Below are positions 33,562 through 41,318 of a stretch of DNA of 41,318 bases, piece after piece. Below the pieces are notes generated by a model. It searched no databases, had not been told where the DNA came from, and saw only the letters and a program-made list of their open reading frames with translations. The first letter of the stretch is position 1, and each line of letters opens with the position of its first letter. The stretch is from Bacteroidia bacterium. GTDB taxonomy: Bacteria > Bacteroidota > Bacteroidia > Bacteroidales > Prolixibacteraceae. The position numbers and the translations under genes were made by a program. The stretch lies in the NCBI GenBank assembly GCA_026391295.1, contig JAPLDS010000026.1, positions 1 to 41,318 of the forward strand, given 5' to 3'.

Positions 33562-34176
33562 TCAGCTTAATTGGTTATATACGATTAGGAAGAATATAAT
33601 TAGAAGGACTGAGGCTGCTATGAATTTCAAGTTCTTCTGAAAGATAAATCTCACCTCTTCTCCATATCTTAGAATAAGCCATGCAGCGATAAAAAACCGA
33701 ACGCTTTGGACTAATAGGGTCACGAATGAAAATGCATAGATATTAAATTTAAAGACCCCGGCGGCAACCGAAAAGAACTGGTATGGGACAGGCACTATCG
33801 TAGAGAAACAGAGTAGGCTATAGCCCCATTTAAGGTATAAGGCTTGGATGGCATGGTAGCTTTCGATGGTAAGTCCTGGGACATGCAAAAACAAGTATTG
33901 TGCGAAGGCGGTAAACTCACCGTTTGGCAACAGCCACATGTAGTTTCCGAAGGCATATCCGACTAGTGATCCAGTGGTCATTCCAATCGCTGCTAATGCG
34001 GCATTGTAATACGACTGGGATGGGTGGAGCAGTGATATGGTGATAAATATGATGGTCGTTGGGAATGGAAATATCGAGGCATCCAGGAAGAAGAACAAGA
34101 AGATAAAAAGTAGGTTGTATCTGCTTTTGGCTAATTTTAGAGCCCAGGCATAGGTTTGGTTAAGAAGACTTTTCAT
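33562..34176 (-). CDS. YqaA-type SNARE-associated (DedA-like) membrane protein
   Basis: This 204-residue protein has about five hydrophobic segments. It matches the YqaA branch of the VTT/DedA superfamily: FLDASIFPFPTTIIFITISLL near residues 31-51 (acidic residue followed by a Pro-rich turn), then GMTTGSLVGYAFGNYMW (about 84-100), and the re-entrant FSTIVPVPYQFFSVAAGVF (about 138-156). DedA proteins are needed for membrane homeostasis and may flip lipids, but the role of the YqaA branch is not established. It lies 120 bp upstream of fucP on the same strand. Confidence 0.85.
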   Translation of the reverse strand: MKSLLNQTYAWALKLAKSRYNLLFIFLFFFLDASIFPFPTTIIFITISLLHPSQSYYNAALAAIGMTTGSLVGYAFGNYMWLLPNGEFTAFAQYLFLHVPGLTIESYHAIQALYLKWGYSLLCFSTIVPVPYQFFSVAAGVFKFNIYAFSFVTLLVQSVRFFIAAWLILRYGEEVRFIFQKNLKFIAASVLLIIFFLIVYNQLS

Positions 34177-34262
34177 TCAAGAGTAAACTAGCTATGCCTA
34201 ACGTTAGATTTTCCACATTTTAAAGGGTGCAAAATAAAGAATAATATCCATAATTCAGTCAT

Positions 34263-34296
34263 AAAAAAAGCGCCTAGCTATATCTAGCTAGGCGCT
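34263..34296 (-). terminator. Rho-independent terminator after tRNA-Leu
   Basis: AGCGCCTAGCTA (34269-34280) pairs perfectly with TAGCTAGGCGCT (34285-34296) over a 4-base TATC loop. On the minus strand the hairpin is followed by a run of seven T. It ends the tRNA-Gly/tRNA-Leu transcript. Confidence 0.9.
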
Positions 34297-34304
34297 TGCA
34301 CTCG

Positions 34305-34388
34305 TACCCGGGGCGGGACTTGAACCCGCACGGCCATAATGGCCATTGGATTTTAAGTCCAACGTGTCTACCATTCCACCACCTGGGC
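34305..34388 (-). tRNA. tRNA-Leu (anticodon TAA)
   Basis: The 5' end GCCCAGG (34388-34382) and 3' strand CCCGGGT pair with one G-T wobble and one A-C mismatch, and the discriminator is A. The anticodon stem TTGGA/TCCAA encloses TAA (34355-34353), reading UUA. A long variable arm (GGCCATTATGGCC) and a normal T-loop (GTTCAAGTC) support a class II tRNA. The CCA is not encoded. Confidence 0.94.
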
Positions 34389-34397
34389 ATCACAATG

Positions 34398-34470
<73 letters not shown>

Positions 34471-34536
34471 ATTACTAATTTTACTTATCCAAAACTTCAA
34501 CAATTACTCCTGCGAAGTAGTGCGGCTAAGCGGATG

Positions 34537-34544
34537 CAAATATA
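34537..34544 (-). promoter_or_regulatory. Bacteroidota -7 box (TATATTTG) for the tRNA-Gly/Leu transcript
   Basis: On the minus strand TATATTTG matches TAnnTTTG and lies 66 bp before the 5' end of tRNA-Gly. A TTTC rather than TTTG stands near the -33 position. Confidence 0.55.
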
Positions 34545-34616
34545 AAGGTTTTTTTTAACTACGAAAATAGAATCGTTGATCCAAGAGAATTTATTTGGTT
34601 ATTATCGGCAATAAAA

Positions 34617-34648
34617 GATAAAGGCCACCTAATCAGGTAGCCTTTATC
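34617..34648. terminator. Terminator hairpin after the rhamnosidase gene
   Basis: GATAAAGGC-C-ACCT (34617-34630) pairs with AGGT-A-GCCTTTATC (34635-34648), with one internal mismatch and loop AATC. On the minus strand a TTTTATT run follows. It lies 19 bp beyond the frame-restored stop of the rhamnosidase (34667), which supports that stop as the original gene end. Confidence 0.75.
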
Positions 34649-34666
34649 TTTATATCATTCTATCCT

Positions 34667-34750
34667 TTACTTCTTAACCTCAGCAATCGCTGCATTCAGC
34701 GCTTGAGCAGAATATGTGAAGGTGTAGTTTCCGCTGCCTAAGGTAACCCC
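34667..34750 (-). pseudogene. Out-of-frame 3' remnant of the rhamnosidase
   Basis: Read in the shifted minus frame, this stretch gives VTLGSGNYTFTYSAQALN, then AAIAEVKK and TAA at 34669-34667. This is the expected C-terminal strand and tail of a GH78 enzyme, cut off from the main frame by a single-base loss in a 4-base G run. Confidence 0.75.
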
Positions 34751-37428
34751 TGTACGTCAGAACCACTGGCGACAACACCCGTCTTGGCTGCTGCACCATT
34801 GATTTTTACCTGATCAGCTTTGGCATAAGGTAGAGTTATAGTGGCATTGGTATTTCCAGGAATCGAAACTTCATAGGTAAATGTTCCTTGATCAATTTTC
34901 CAAGACGAAGAGGCCTTGCCATAGATCGTGCTAACTTCTGCTTTTGCATTGGTTAAGCCACCGCCGGGGTGAGGACTAAATAAAATATGCTTATACCCAG
35001 GAACGTCTTCGTCTATTTTGATACCAGCAACATGTGTATAAAGCCATTCGCCAATCGCTCCGTAAGCATAATGATTAAAGCTATTCATCCCTTTATCTTG
35101 GAATGAGCCATCTGGTTTCTGTCCGTCCCAACGTTCCCATATTGTTGTAGCGCCCTGTAATACAGGATAAAGCCATGATGGGTAGTTTCTGTTGTTTAAC
35201 AATAGGTATGCTAAATCATCACGTCCAATTGCAGATAAAGTCTTGCAAAGCAATGGTGTTCCTACGAATCCAGTTGTTAAGTGTTTGAATTTCTCTACGT
35301 CTTTCGCATAGTAAACGGCCGCTTTTGCAGCGATCTCAGGTGTCAATAAGCCGAAAGATAAGGCTAGTCCATAGGCTGTTTGTGTGTGAGATACTAGTCG
35401 GCCATTTTGCGTTACAAACTCTTCGTTGAACGATTTTTTAATTCCTGCAGCCAGATTTTTGTATTTCTCAACATCCTCTGTATGACCAATAATTCCGGCT
35501 ATTCTGCTTAGCATTAAAGTAGAACGGTAGTAATAAGCCGTTGCAATCAAATCTTTTTCCGTCGTAGCACCGGTATAATCCGAATTGTTGGTCGCAAATG
35601 CTAGCCAGTCGCCAAAGTGTGCATCGCCAATCCAAAGATGATCTGGTCTTGCACGACTAGTCATATAACCAACCCATGCCACCATGCTAGGATATTGTGC
35701 TTCAAGAATACGGGTGTCACCATAGGATAAATAAACTGTCCAAGGGACAATGATAGAGGCATCAGCCCAAGCTGTTGCTCCACCGCCACCATTTAATACA
35801 TCCGGAATAACATGAGGTACTCTACCATTAGGAAGTTGATCAGCAGTGAAATCACCCATCCACTTGGTATAGAAAGCTGCAACATTGAAGTTGAAGGCAG
35901 CTGTCATACTAAATACTTGAGCATCGCCTGTCCAACCTAAACGCTCATCACGTTGAGGACAGTCGGTAGGAACATCTAGGAAGTTTCCTTTTTGTCCCCA
36001 TTGGATGTTATGTTGAAGCTTGTTGATTAGTGTGTCGGAACAGCTAAAGTTCCCTGTTGGTTTCATATCAGAGTGGATCACAACACCAGTAATCTGATCA
36101 AGGCTAGGAGCTTTATTTAATCCAATGATTTCTATGAACCGAAATCCGTGGAAAGTAAAATGAGGTTCGAATACTTCGGTTCCTTCACCTTTTAAGATAA
36201 AGACATCAGTCGCTTTTGCACCACGTAAATTTTCGTAGTATGCATTACCAGTTTTGTCAAGAACTTCAGAGAACTTAAGGGTTACTTCATCCCCTTTATG
36301 ACCTGCGATTTTTAGTTTAACCCAGCCAACCATGTTCTGACCCATGTCATACATGATCTCACCCTTTGGAGTAACGAATTGTTTGATTGGCTTGATCTCT
36401 TGAATCGCTTTCACAGGAACGCCCTGTGGTGCAATAAGCAGATCGTTTGATTTGGTGTATAACACAACATTACTCCAATTGCTTGCAGCGTAGTTTGATT
36501 TATCCCAGCCATTAAGCTCTAATCGTGAGTCATAACGCTCGCCATTATAAATATCACTTTCAACGATCGGACCATTGTTGGTGAATTTCCAAGTGTTATC
36601 GGTTCCAATAGATTCTGTCGTTCCATCGGCATAGGTTACTTGCAATTGAACCATTGCTGCCAAGGTCTTGCCGTAATAAGCACCTCTTTTTGACCAGCCT
36701 AGAGTACCGCGATACCAGCCATCGCCAAGGATAATTCCAATCGCATTTTTATCTTTAAGCATGGAGGTTACATCGTACGTTTGGTATTGTAAACGCTTAT
36801 TGAAACTAGTCCATCCTGGAGTAAATAGATCGTCGGAAACTTTCGCTCCATTGATATGAAGTTGGTATAAGCCTAAAGATGTGGCATAAACACGTGCTGA
36901 CTTAACTTTTTTAGATAGTGAGAACTCTTTTCTGAAATATTGAGCTGGTTTTGATCCTTTTTGATCTTTCTCGTCACCATTTGAAATCCAGCTAGCTTTC
37001 CAGTCTGAAGGAGTTAAAATACCCATTTCCCATAATGCTGGCTCACTCCAATTGGTAGCTTTTCCTTTGTTGTCCCAGACACGTACTTGCCAGTAAACAC
37101 GTTGTGCAGAGGTTAGTTTTGGACCGCTATAGGTAACATTTACCGATTGAGCACTTGTTACTTTTCCTGTGCTCCAAAGTGACTTGCCAGCTTTTAATTG
37201 CTCTGATGATCCAGCGGTACGAATCTCGTAGGCTGTTTGTAAAAGCCCGTTTTCAGTAGAAGTAACTTGCCAGCTAAGTCGAGGCTTGGCAACATCAATT
37301 CCGATCGGATTAACATTGTATTCGCACACAAGTTGTTTTACTTCATTCTTTGCAATCAATGCATTGGTTGACCCAATGATTAATGCTAAGATAAAAAGCA
37401 TCCTAAAATAGGTGTTGGTTTTTTTCAT
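34738..37428 (-). CDS. Alpha-L-rhamnosidase (GH78), 3' end frameshifted
   Basis: This 896-residue enzyme is secreted (signal peptide about 1-24). It has the GH78 layout: an Ig-like N-domain (VNPIGIDVAKPRLSWQV), a beta-sandwich with WKASWIS and LYQLHINGAKVSDDLFTPGWT (quoted as LHINGAKVSDDLFTPGWT), an (alpha/alpha)6 barrel and a C-terminal beta-sandwich. The catalytic-acid motif DCPQRDERLGWTGDAQVF lies near residue 490. The frame ends early at DVQGLP. One extra G in the G4 run (C4 at 34747-34750) would continue it as VTLGSGNYTFTYSAQALN and on to a stop at 34667, the usual GH78 end. The lesion removes only about 25 residues. It is 125 bp downstream of a sulfatase and probably in one operon with it. 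It releases terminal L-rhamnose. Confidence 0.92.
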   Translation of the reverse strand: MKKTNTYFRMLFILALIIGSTNALIAKNEVKQLVCEYNVNPIGIDVAKPRLSWQVTSTENGLLQTAYEIRTAGSSEQLKAGKSLWSTGKVTSAQSVNVTYSGPKLTSAQRVYWQVRVWDNKGKATNWSEPALWEMGILTPSDWKASWISNGDEKDQKGSKPAQYFRKEFSLSKKVKSARVYATSLGLYQLHINGAKVSDDLFTPGWTSFNKRLQYQTYDVTSMLKDKNAIGIILGDGWYRGTLGWSKRGAYYGKTLAAMVQLQVTYADGTTESIGTDNTWKFTNNGPIVESDIYNGERYDSRLELNGWDKSNYAASNWSNVVLYTKSNDLLIAPQGVPVKAIQEIKPIKQFVTPKGEIMYDMGQNMVGWVKLKIAGHKGDEVTLKFSEVLDKTGNAYYENLRGAKATDVFILKGEGTEVFEPHFTFHGFRFIEIIGLNKAPSLDQITGVVIHSDMKPTGNFSCSDTLINKLQHNIQWGQKGNFLDVPTDCPQRDERLGWTGDAQVFSMTAAFNFNVAAFYTKWMGDFTADQLPNGRVPHVIPDVLNGGGGATAWADASIIVPWTVYLSYGDTRILEAQYPSMVAWVGYMTSRARPDHLWIGDAHFGDWLAFATNNSDYTGATTEKDLIATAYYYRSTLMLSRIAGIIGHTEDVEKYKNLAAGIKKSFNEEFVTQNGRLVSHTQTAYGLALSFGLLTPEIAAKAAVYYAKDVEKFKHLTTGFVGTPLLCKTLSAIGRDDLAYLLLNNRNYPSWLYPVLQGATTIWERWDGQKPDGSFQDKGMNSFNHYAYGAIGEWLYTHVAGIKIDEDVPGYKHILFSPHPGGGLTNAKAEVSTIYGKASSSWKIDQGTFTYEVSIPGNTNATITLPYAKADQVKINGAAAKTGVVASGSDVQGLP

Positions 37429-37553
37429 AATTTAAGTTTATTGTTTTTGGTTGAGAATATAATTTTCTTTTTTGCTTAGTTTCTTAATTTTTTAAAATTA
37501 GAGATTTTAGTGAAAAGGACCTGAACATATTTGGTCTATTTTATAAGATATTT

Positions 37554-39128
37554 TCACTGCTCAGGTACTGGCTTAGGTTCTATAAGCGGCCTAGTATCTT
37601 CAGCTGAGTCTTTATATTTAATGCGTAGTTCTTTTAGTTTTTGTTTTAGATTTTCCGTAATCTTAGCATACTCAGGGTTTCCATATACACTTTTCATCTC
37701 GTGCGGATCTTTTTCTAAGTCAAAAAGCTCCCACTCGTCTAGGCCGCCATAAAAATGGATAAGTTTATAACGATCGGTTCGAACTCCATAATGGCGTTTG
37801 ACATAATGAACAGCTGGATATTCGTAGTAATGGTAATAGATCGCATCTCTCCCTTTAATTTGTTTGCCGGAAAGTAACTCTCTGAAAGATTCTCCTTGCA
37901 TCTCTTTCTCCTTTTTCAGTCCAGCATAATTTAAGAATGTTGGAGCAAAATCGAGGTTTAGTACCATCTGATTTATTACAGTTCCTGGCTTTATCTCTTT
38001 AGGATAGCGCACCAACAGCGGTGTTCGGAAAGATTCTTCATACATGAAACGTTTGTCAAACCAGCCATGTTCCCCTAAATAAAACCCTTGATCGGAGGTG
38101 TAGACGACAATCGTATTTTCCGTTAATCCATTTTTATCGAGGTAGTCTAATACCTGTCCCACGCCGTCATCAACCGATTTAATACATTTTAAGTAGTCAC
38201 GAATGTAACGCAGGTATTTCCATTTCGCGAAATCTTTTCCTTTCGGATTGGCTGCGATAAATGCTTTGTTTTTTGGATCGTATACTGCTCTCCAGGCTGC
38301 TCGCTGCTTCTCGTCCATTCGCTTGATTTCTGCGAAATTTCCTGGCTTGCCTGTGTATGGATCAAACTCAAATTTCATGTCGTGGCCCCACATCATCTCC
38401 TTAACGATGCCCATCTCTTGTGTATGCGCTGCAGTTCCTCGGCCTGAATAATCATCATAGAAATTTTCAGGCAAAGGGAAGTCTTGATCCTCATAAAGGT
38501 TCAGGTATTTCTCTTCTGGAAGCCAATTTCGATGAGGTGCTTTTTGGTGATAAAGCAAACAGAATGGTTTCGATTTATCCCGTTGTTTATCTAGCCAGTT
38601 TAGGGCGAAATCAGTGGTGATCGTTGTCACATAACCAGGGATTCTTTTTTTAACCCCGTTTTCGATGAAGTCGGGATTGTAATAACTTCCTTGTCCAGGT
38701 AAAACATTAGAGTAGTCGAATCCTGTTGGTATTCCAGGTAAGTGTATTTTACCTACCAGCGCAGTTTGGTAACCATTTTGCTGTAAAATTTTGGGGAAAC
38801 TTTGTTGAGTCCAATCAAATGGTCCAGAGTTATCAATCTTTCCATTCAGATGACTGTATTTACCAGTCAGCATGACTGCTCGCGATGGTGCACAGATGGA
38901 ATTGGTAACAAATGCTCGATTGAAAATAGCCCCCTCTTTGGCAATTCGATCGATGTTTGGTGTTGAGTTTAGTCCAGAACCATACGCACTAATCGCTTGA
39001 TAGGCATGGTCGTCACTCATGATGAATAGGATGTTCGGTGGTGCCTGCTTGGACGTTTTTTGAGCGCCTGTTGCAAATAATCCTGCAAGACAAAGTCCGA
39101 TGGTAAACCCTGTTTTTACTTTTTTCAT
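37554..39128 (-). CDS. S1-family sulfatase (formylglycine-dependent, secreted)
   Basis: This 524-residue protein has a signal peptide (about 1-22, TGA before QK). The metal-binding start is NILFIMSDDHAYQ (Asp39, Asp40). The sulfatase signature is CAPSRAVMLTGKYSH, with Cys79 the residue converted to formylglycine by anaerobic or aerobic maturases. A second metal/substrate segment is YTSDQGFYLGEHGWFDKR (about 345-362), and the C-terminal part ends with the DLEKDPHEM turn typical of the family. It hydrolyses sulfate esters on glycans. The neighbouring alpha-L-rhamnosidase downstream on the same strand suggests a sulfated rhamnose-containing glycan. No sulfatase-maturing enzyme gene is in the window. 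Confidence 0.94.
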   Translation of the reverse strand: MKKVKTGFTIGLCLAGLFATGAQKTSKQAPPNILFIMSDDHAYQAISAYGSGLNSTPNIDRIAKEGAIFNRAFVTNSICAPSRAVMLTGKYSHLNGKIDNSGPFDWTQQSFPKILQQNGYQTALVGKIHLPGIPTGFDYSNVLPGQGSYYNPDFIENGVKKRIPGYVTTITTDFALNWLDKQRDKSKPFCLLYHQKAPHRNWLPEEKYLNLYEDQDFPLPENFYDDYSGRGTAAHTQEMGIVKEMMWGHDMKFEFDPYTGKPGNFAEIKRMDEKQRAAWRAVYDPKNKAFIAANPKGKDFAKWKYLRYIRDYLKCIKSVDDGVGQVLDYLDKNGLTENTIVVYTSDQGFYLGEHGWFDKRFMYEESFRTPLLVRYPKEIKPGTVINQMVLNLDFAPTFLNYAGLKKEKEMQGESFRELLSGKQIKGRDAIYYHYYEYPAVHYVKRHYGVRTDRYKLIHFYGGLDEWELFDLEKDPHEMKSVYGNPEYAKITENLKQKLKELRIKYKDSAEDTRPLIEPKPVPEQ

Positions 39129-39228
39129 TTGGTTTGTGAGAATATTGTACTAGGACAAAAAATATTTTTTTGAGGTTATAAACATAATCATTTAAAGGAT
39201 ATAAAAACGTTCAAATGCATCCTAATGA

Positions 39229-39259
39229 TTTGTTTTAACAGATTATAACTTTAAATTTG
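39229..39259 (+). promoter_or_regulatory. Promoter of the isomerase-like gene
   Basis: TTTG (39229-39232), a 19-bp spacer and TAAATTTG (39252-39259) form a perfect Bacteroidota promoter. The ATG at 39312 lies 52 bp downstream, in the divergent gap with the sulfatase gene. Confidence 0.85.
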
Positions 39260-39311
39260 TATAGCAATAGTTTAGAATTAAAAAGCAATATCAAACTTTA
39301 AATTAAACAAA

Positions 39312-40178
39312 ATGAAACTAATTAAATTTCAGAATGTGTTGGTTCTAGCTGCCTTTTTAATGGTGGGAATTTCGAATGTGGGATTAGCAAAGGGGAAGAA
39401 AGAAATTGCTCTTCAGATGTATTCACTCCGCGATGATCTCAAAAAAGATCTAAAAGGAACGATCGAGAAGATGGGGAAGATGGGCTACACGTCTTTGGAA
39501 GCCGCAGGATATAGCGAAGGTAAGTTTTATGGCATGGAACCAGAAGCTTTTAAAGCCCTCGTTGAAGCGAATGGCATGAAAGTAATTAGTTCACATGGCG
39601 GTCCTAACTATACCGGCGATCAGGAATCTTGGGATGCTGCGATGAAATGGTGGGATGTTAGCATCGACGCTCATAAACGCGCGGGTTGCTCTTTTATTAT
39701 CAAACCTTCAATGGGTGAATATCCATACAAGAACTTAGAATCAATAAAAAATACCTGCAAATATTTTAACGCCATTGGAGCCAAATGTAATGCCAAAGGG
39801 ATTCGTTTTGGATATCATAACCATAATCATGAATTTTCTAAAATATCTGATGCGGATGAATTAGTTTATGATTATATGTTGAAAAATACAGACCCAAAGA
39901 AAGTTACCTTTGAAATGGATGTCTATTGGGTTTATAAAGGTGGACAAAAAGCGGTAGAGTATTTTAATAAATACCCTAAGCGCTTTGAGCTTTTACATAT
40001 CAAAGACGAAAAAGAGGTTGGAGCAAGTGGTGAGATTGATTTCAAAGCTATTTACGATAATCTTGCAAAAGCTGGCACCAAATTTGCAATAGTGGAAGTT
40101 GAACAATATGGTTACGAGCCTTTGGTAAGTGTTCAGAAAAGTTTTGACTATCTAAACAGTGCACCATTTGTAAAATAA
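39312..40178 (+). CDS. Secreted sugar isomerase/epimerase-like TIM barrel protein
   Basis: This 288-residue protein begins with a signal peptide (about 1-26, ending GLAKG). The mature part is an AP-endonuclease-2/xylose-isomerase-like TIM barrel: EIALQMYSLRDDL, LEAAGYSEGKFYG, VISSHGG, FGYHNHNHEF (about 164-173), FEMDVYWVYKGG (about 200-211) and LLHIKDE. The His, Glu and Asp of these strands are typical metal ligands of the family. Export is a feature of many Bacteroidota homologues and argues against simple cytosolic isomerase activity; the substrate is unknown. It is divergent from the sulfatase and rhamnosidase genes and may act on the same glycan. Confidence 0.88.
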   Translation: MKLIKFQNVLVLAAFLMVGISNVGLAKGKKEIALQMYSLRDDLKKDLKGTIEKMGKMGYTSLEAAGYSEGKFYGMEPEAFKALVEANGMKVISSHGGPNYTGDQESWDAAMKWWDVSIDAHKRAGCSFIIKPSMGEYPYKNLESIKNTCKYFNAIGAKCNAKGIRFGYHNHNHEFSKISDADELVYDYMLKNTDPKKVTFEMDVYWVYKGGQKAVEYFNKYPKRFELLHIKDEKEVGASGEIDFKAIYDNLAKAGTKFAIVEVEQYGYEPLVSVQKSFDYLNSAPFVK

Positions 40179-40187
40179 TTTAATGAG

Positions 40188-40232
40188 TTAGTGAATAAAC
40201 AGGAGTTTCTTTCTGTTTATTCACTAATTTTT
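40188..40232 (+). terminator. Rho-independent terminator after the isomerase-like gene
   Basis: TTAGTGAATAAACAG (40188-40202) pairs perfectly over 15 bp with CTGTTTATTCACTAA (40213-40227), loop GAGTTTCTTT, followed by TTTTTAT. Confidence 0.9.
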
Positions 40233-40293
40233 ATGGAGTCGATAAAAGATGTAGTATTTGGTATTTGAGATTTAGATCTTCTGATTAATTCGA

Positions 40294-40704
40294 ATGAATA
40301 TGACCGAAAAATTAAACTTAACAGGACGCTGGCGCTTTGAAGAGGATTTTGGCTTTGGTAAGGATAGCGGTTATGCCGACCTTAATCAGAACGGCGATGT
40401 TCTTACTGGTATTCTCCGTTTTTCAGAGCAAATAGACGGAGAAGAGACGTTTATCGTTAAGCAAGAGGTTGCGGGTCGTATTATCGGTCGTAAAATAGAT
40501 CTTAAATCACACTCCTGCGAAATCCTTTTTAGTGATGAGGATATTATTTATGAGTTAGATAATTGGTCTGGAGAACTACTTCCCAATGGCAAGATCGTTG
40601 GAAGTAGTATTGATTCTGAAGGCACTGGCGGCGCATTTATCATGGAACGTGAGAGCTATCAGACCTCTGATCTTGCGGACGACCATCAATTTGGAACCAA
40701 CTAA
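40294..40704 (+). CDS. Small beta-rich protein, function unknown
   Basis: This is a 136-residue soluble protein with no signal peptide or membrane segment. It reads as repeated short strands: LTGRWRFEEDFGFG, GYADLNQNGDVLTGILRFSE, FIVKQEVAGRIIGRKIDL, DIIYELDNWSGELLPNGKIVG. Two similar Gly-turn motifs (LNQNGDVLTGIL and LLPNGKIVGSSI) suggest an internal duplication and a small beta-barrel, like calycin-type bacterial proteins. I do not recognise a named family. A second ATG two codons later (40300) is an equally good start. It converges with the ABC-F gene, 10 bp away. Confidence 0.7.
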   Translation: MNMTEKLNLTGRWRFEEDFGFGKDSGYADLNQNGDVLTGILRFSEQIDGEETFIVKQEVAGRIIGRKIDLKSHSCEILFSDEDIIYELDNWSGELLPNGKIVGSSIDSEGTGGAFIMERESYQTSDLADDHQFGTN

Positions 40705-40714
40705 TTTTTAGTTC

Positions 40715-41318
40715 TTAAGCTTCTTCACTTAGTTCAAGCCATCGCATCTCTTTTTGTCCAAGTAACTCGGAGATCTCCCCATGACGAACCGATTTACTGA
40801 CCAGATCCTCGGGCGAGCAGCTTCCTTGCTCTAAATCTAATTCAAGCCCCTTTTTCTCCAATTCTAATTCCTGGATATCTTTTTCAAGTTGTTCTAACTC
40901 CCGTTTCTCTTTAAAGCCAAGCTTTTTGGCTTGCTCTTTTACTGGAATAGATGCGGTAACCTTCTCTTTCTTCTCTGGTGAACGAGCCTCTTTCTCGGTG
41001 TATTCTAACCAGTCGCGATAGTCTGAGTAATTACCAGGAAAGTCTTTAATCTTTCCATCGCCTTCAAAAACAAATAGATGATCGACAATCTTATCCATGA
41101 AGAATCGATCATGCGAAACAACAATGGCACATCCTTGAAAATTACGGAGGTAATCTTCTAAGACGTTAAGTGTCATAATATCTAAATCGTTTGTTGGCTC
41201 ATCAAGGATTAGAAAGTTTGGGTTGTGCATTAAAACAGTACACAGATAAAGTCTTCGTTTCTCTCCACCACTAAGCTTCTCTACGAAATTGTATTGTGTT
41301 TCTGGTGGGAAAAGGAAA
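40715..41318 (-). CDS. uup: ABC-F family ATPase, Uup-like (C-terminal part)
   Basis: The 5' part of the gene lies beyond the window. The frame stays open past the first visible ATG (41230) to the edge and gives the second nucleotide-binding domain from FPFPPETQYNF onward. It has signature KLSGGEKRRLYL, Walker B FLILDEPTNDLD and an H-loop in VVSHDRFFMD. A charged linker and an antiparallel coiled coil of Glu/Lys/Leu (about the last 70 residues) follow, as in the C-terminal nucleic-acid-binding domain of Uup. ABC-F proteins act on ribosomes and Uup also affects genome stability. There are no membrane segments. The coiled-coil tail separates it from EttA-like members. Confidence 0.9.
   Translation of the reverse strand, partial: FLFPPETQYNFVEKLSGGEKRRLYLCTVLMHNPNFLILDEPTNDLDIMTLNVLEDYLRNFQGCAIVVSHDRFFMDKIVDHLFVFEGDGKIKDFPGNYSDYRDWLEYTEKEARSPEKKEKVTASIPVKEQAKKLGFKEKRELEQLEKDIQELELEKKGLELDLEQGSCSPEDLVSKSVRHGEISELLGQKEMRWLELSEEA

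Overview
This 41.3 kb window is chromosomal DNA from a member of the Bacteroidota, probably a marine or gut-type Bacteroidales-like organism. The evidence is an AT-rich composition, promoters of the TTTG-N19-TAnnTTTG type (two perfect copies, at 28458-28488 and 39229-39259), little Shine-Dalgarno sequence, the prs / rplY(Ctc) / pth / hslR gene order, and families common in that phylum (FucP-like sugar symporter, YENQA-repeat secreted protein, golvesin-like domains, GH78 and sulfatase genes).

Layout. (1) 1-4043: a translationally coupled cassette (three ATGA stop/start overlaps) ending in a peptidase-C39 ABC exporter, with a membrane-anchored thioredoxin-like protein and two unrecognised membrane proteins. 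It resembles a bacteriocin/RiPP secretion unit whose substrate lies outside the window. (2) 4108-4770: a flavin reductase-like protein. (3) 4948-20531: a seven-gene, one-direction export locus of about 15.6 kb. It holds an ABC ATPase, an ABC-2 permease fused to a degenerate M1-peptidase-like region and a golvesin-like domain, a TolC-type channel, a lipoprotein membrane-fusion protein, an RND permease broken by a deletion plus frameshift, a 1588-aa RND permease fused to a complete ABC ATPase, and a small ABC-2-like permease. The ATPase of the fusion appears to be interrupted by about 180 residues of membrane segments between its first strand and the Walker A motif. I regard this composite RND/ABC machine as the most novel thing here.

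(4) 20553-27227: housekeeping genes (trpS, a PolB-type 3'-5' exonuclease, a Dabb protein, manA, engB, prs, rplY, pth, hslR). (5) 27224-28057: a secreted N-acetylmuramoyl-L-alanine amidase whose full signal peptide and zinc motif are only in frame if translation starts at an ATC codon. (6) 28458-28775: tRNA-Ser and tRNA-Pro with a textbook promoter and terminator. (7) 28803-34176: a Tat-secreted glycosidase-like protein, a FrnE-type DsbA protein, a YENQA-repeat secreted protein, a FucP-type sugar symporter and a YqaA-type membrane protein. (8) 34263-34544: tRNA-Gly and tRNA-Leu on the minus strand with their terminator. (9) 34667-40178: a GH78 alpha-L-rhamnosidase (3' frameshift), an S1 sulfatase and a secreted sugar-isomerase-like TIM barrel, suggesting use of sulfated deoxysugar-containing glycans. 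(10) 40294-41318: a small unknown protein and the C-terminal part of an ABC-F (Uup-like) ATPase running off the window.

Three genes carry lesions or odd starts (RND permease, amidase, rhamnosidase). They are of different kinds: a large deletion, a start-codon substitution and a homopolymer indel.
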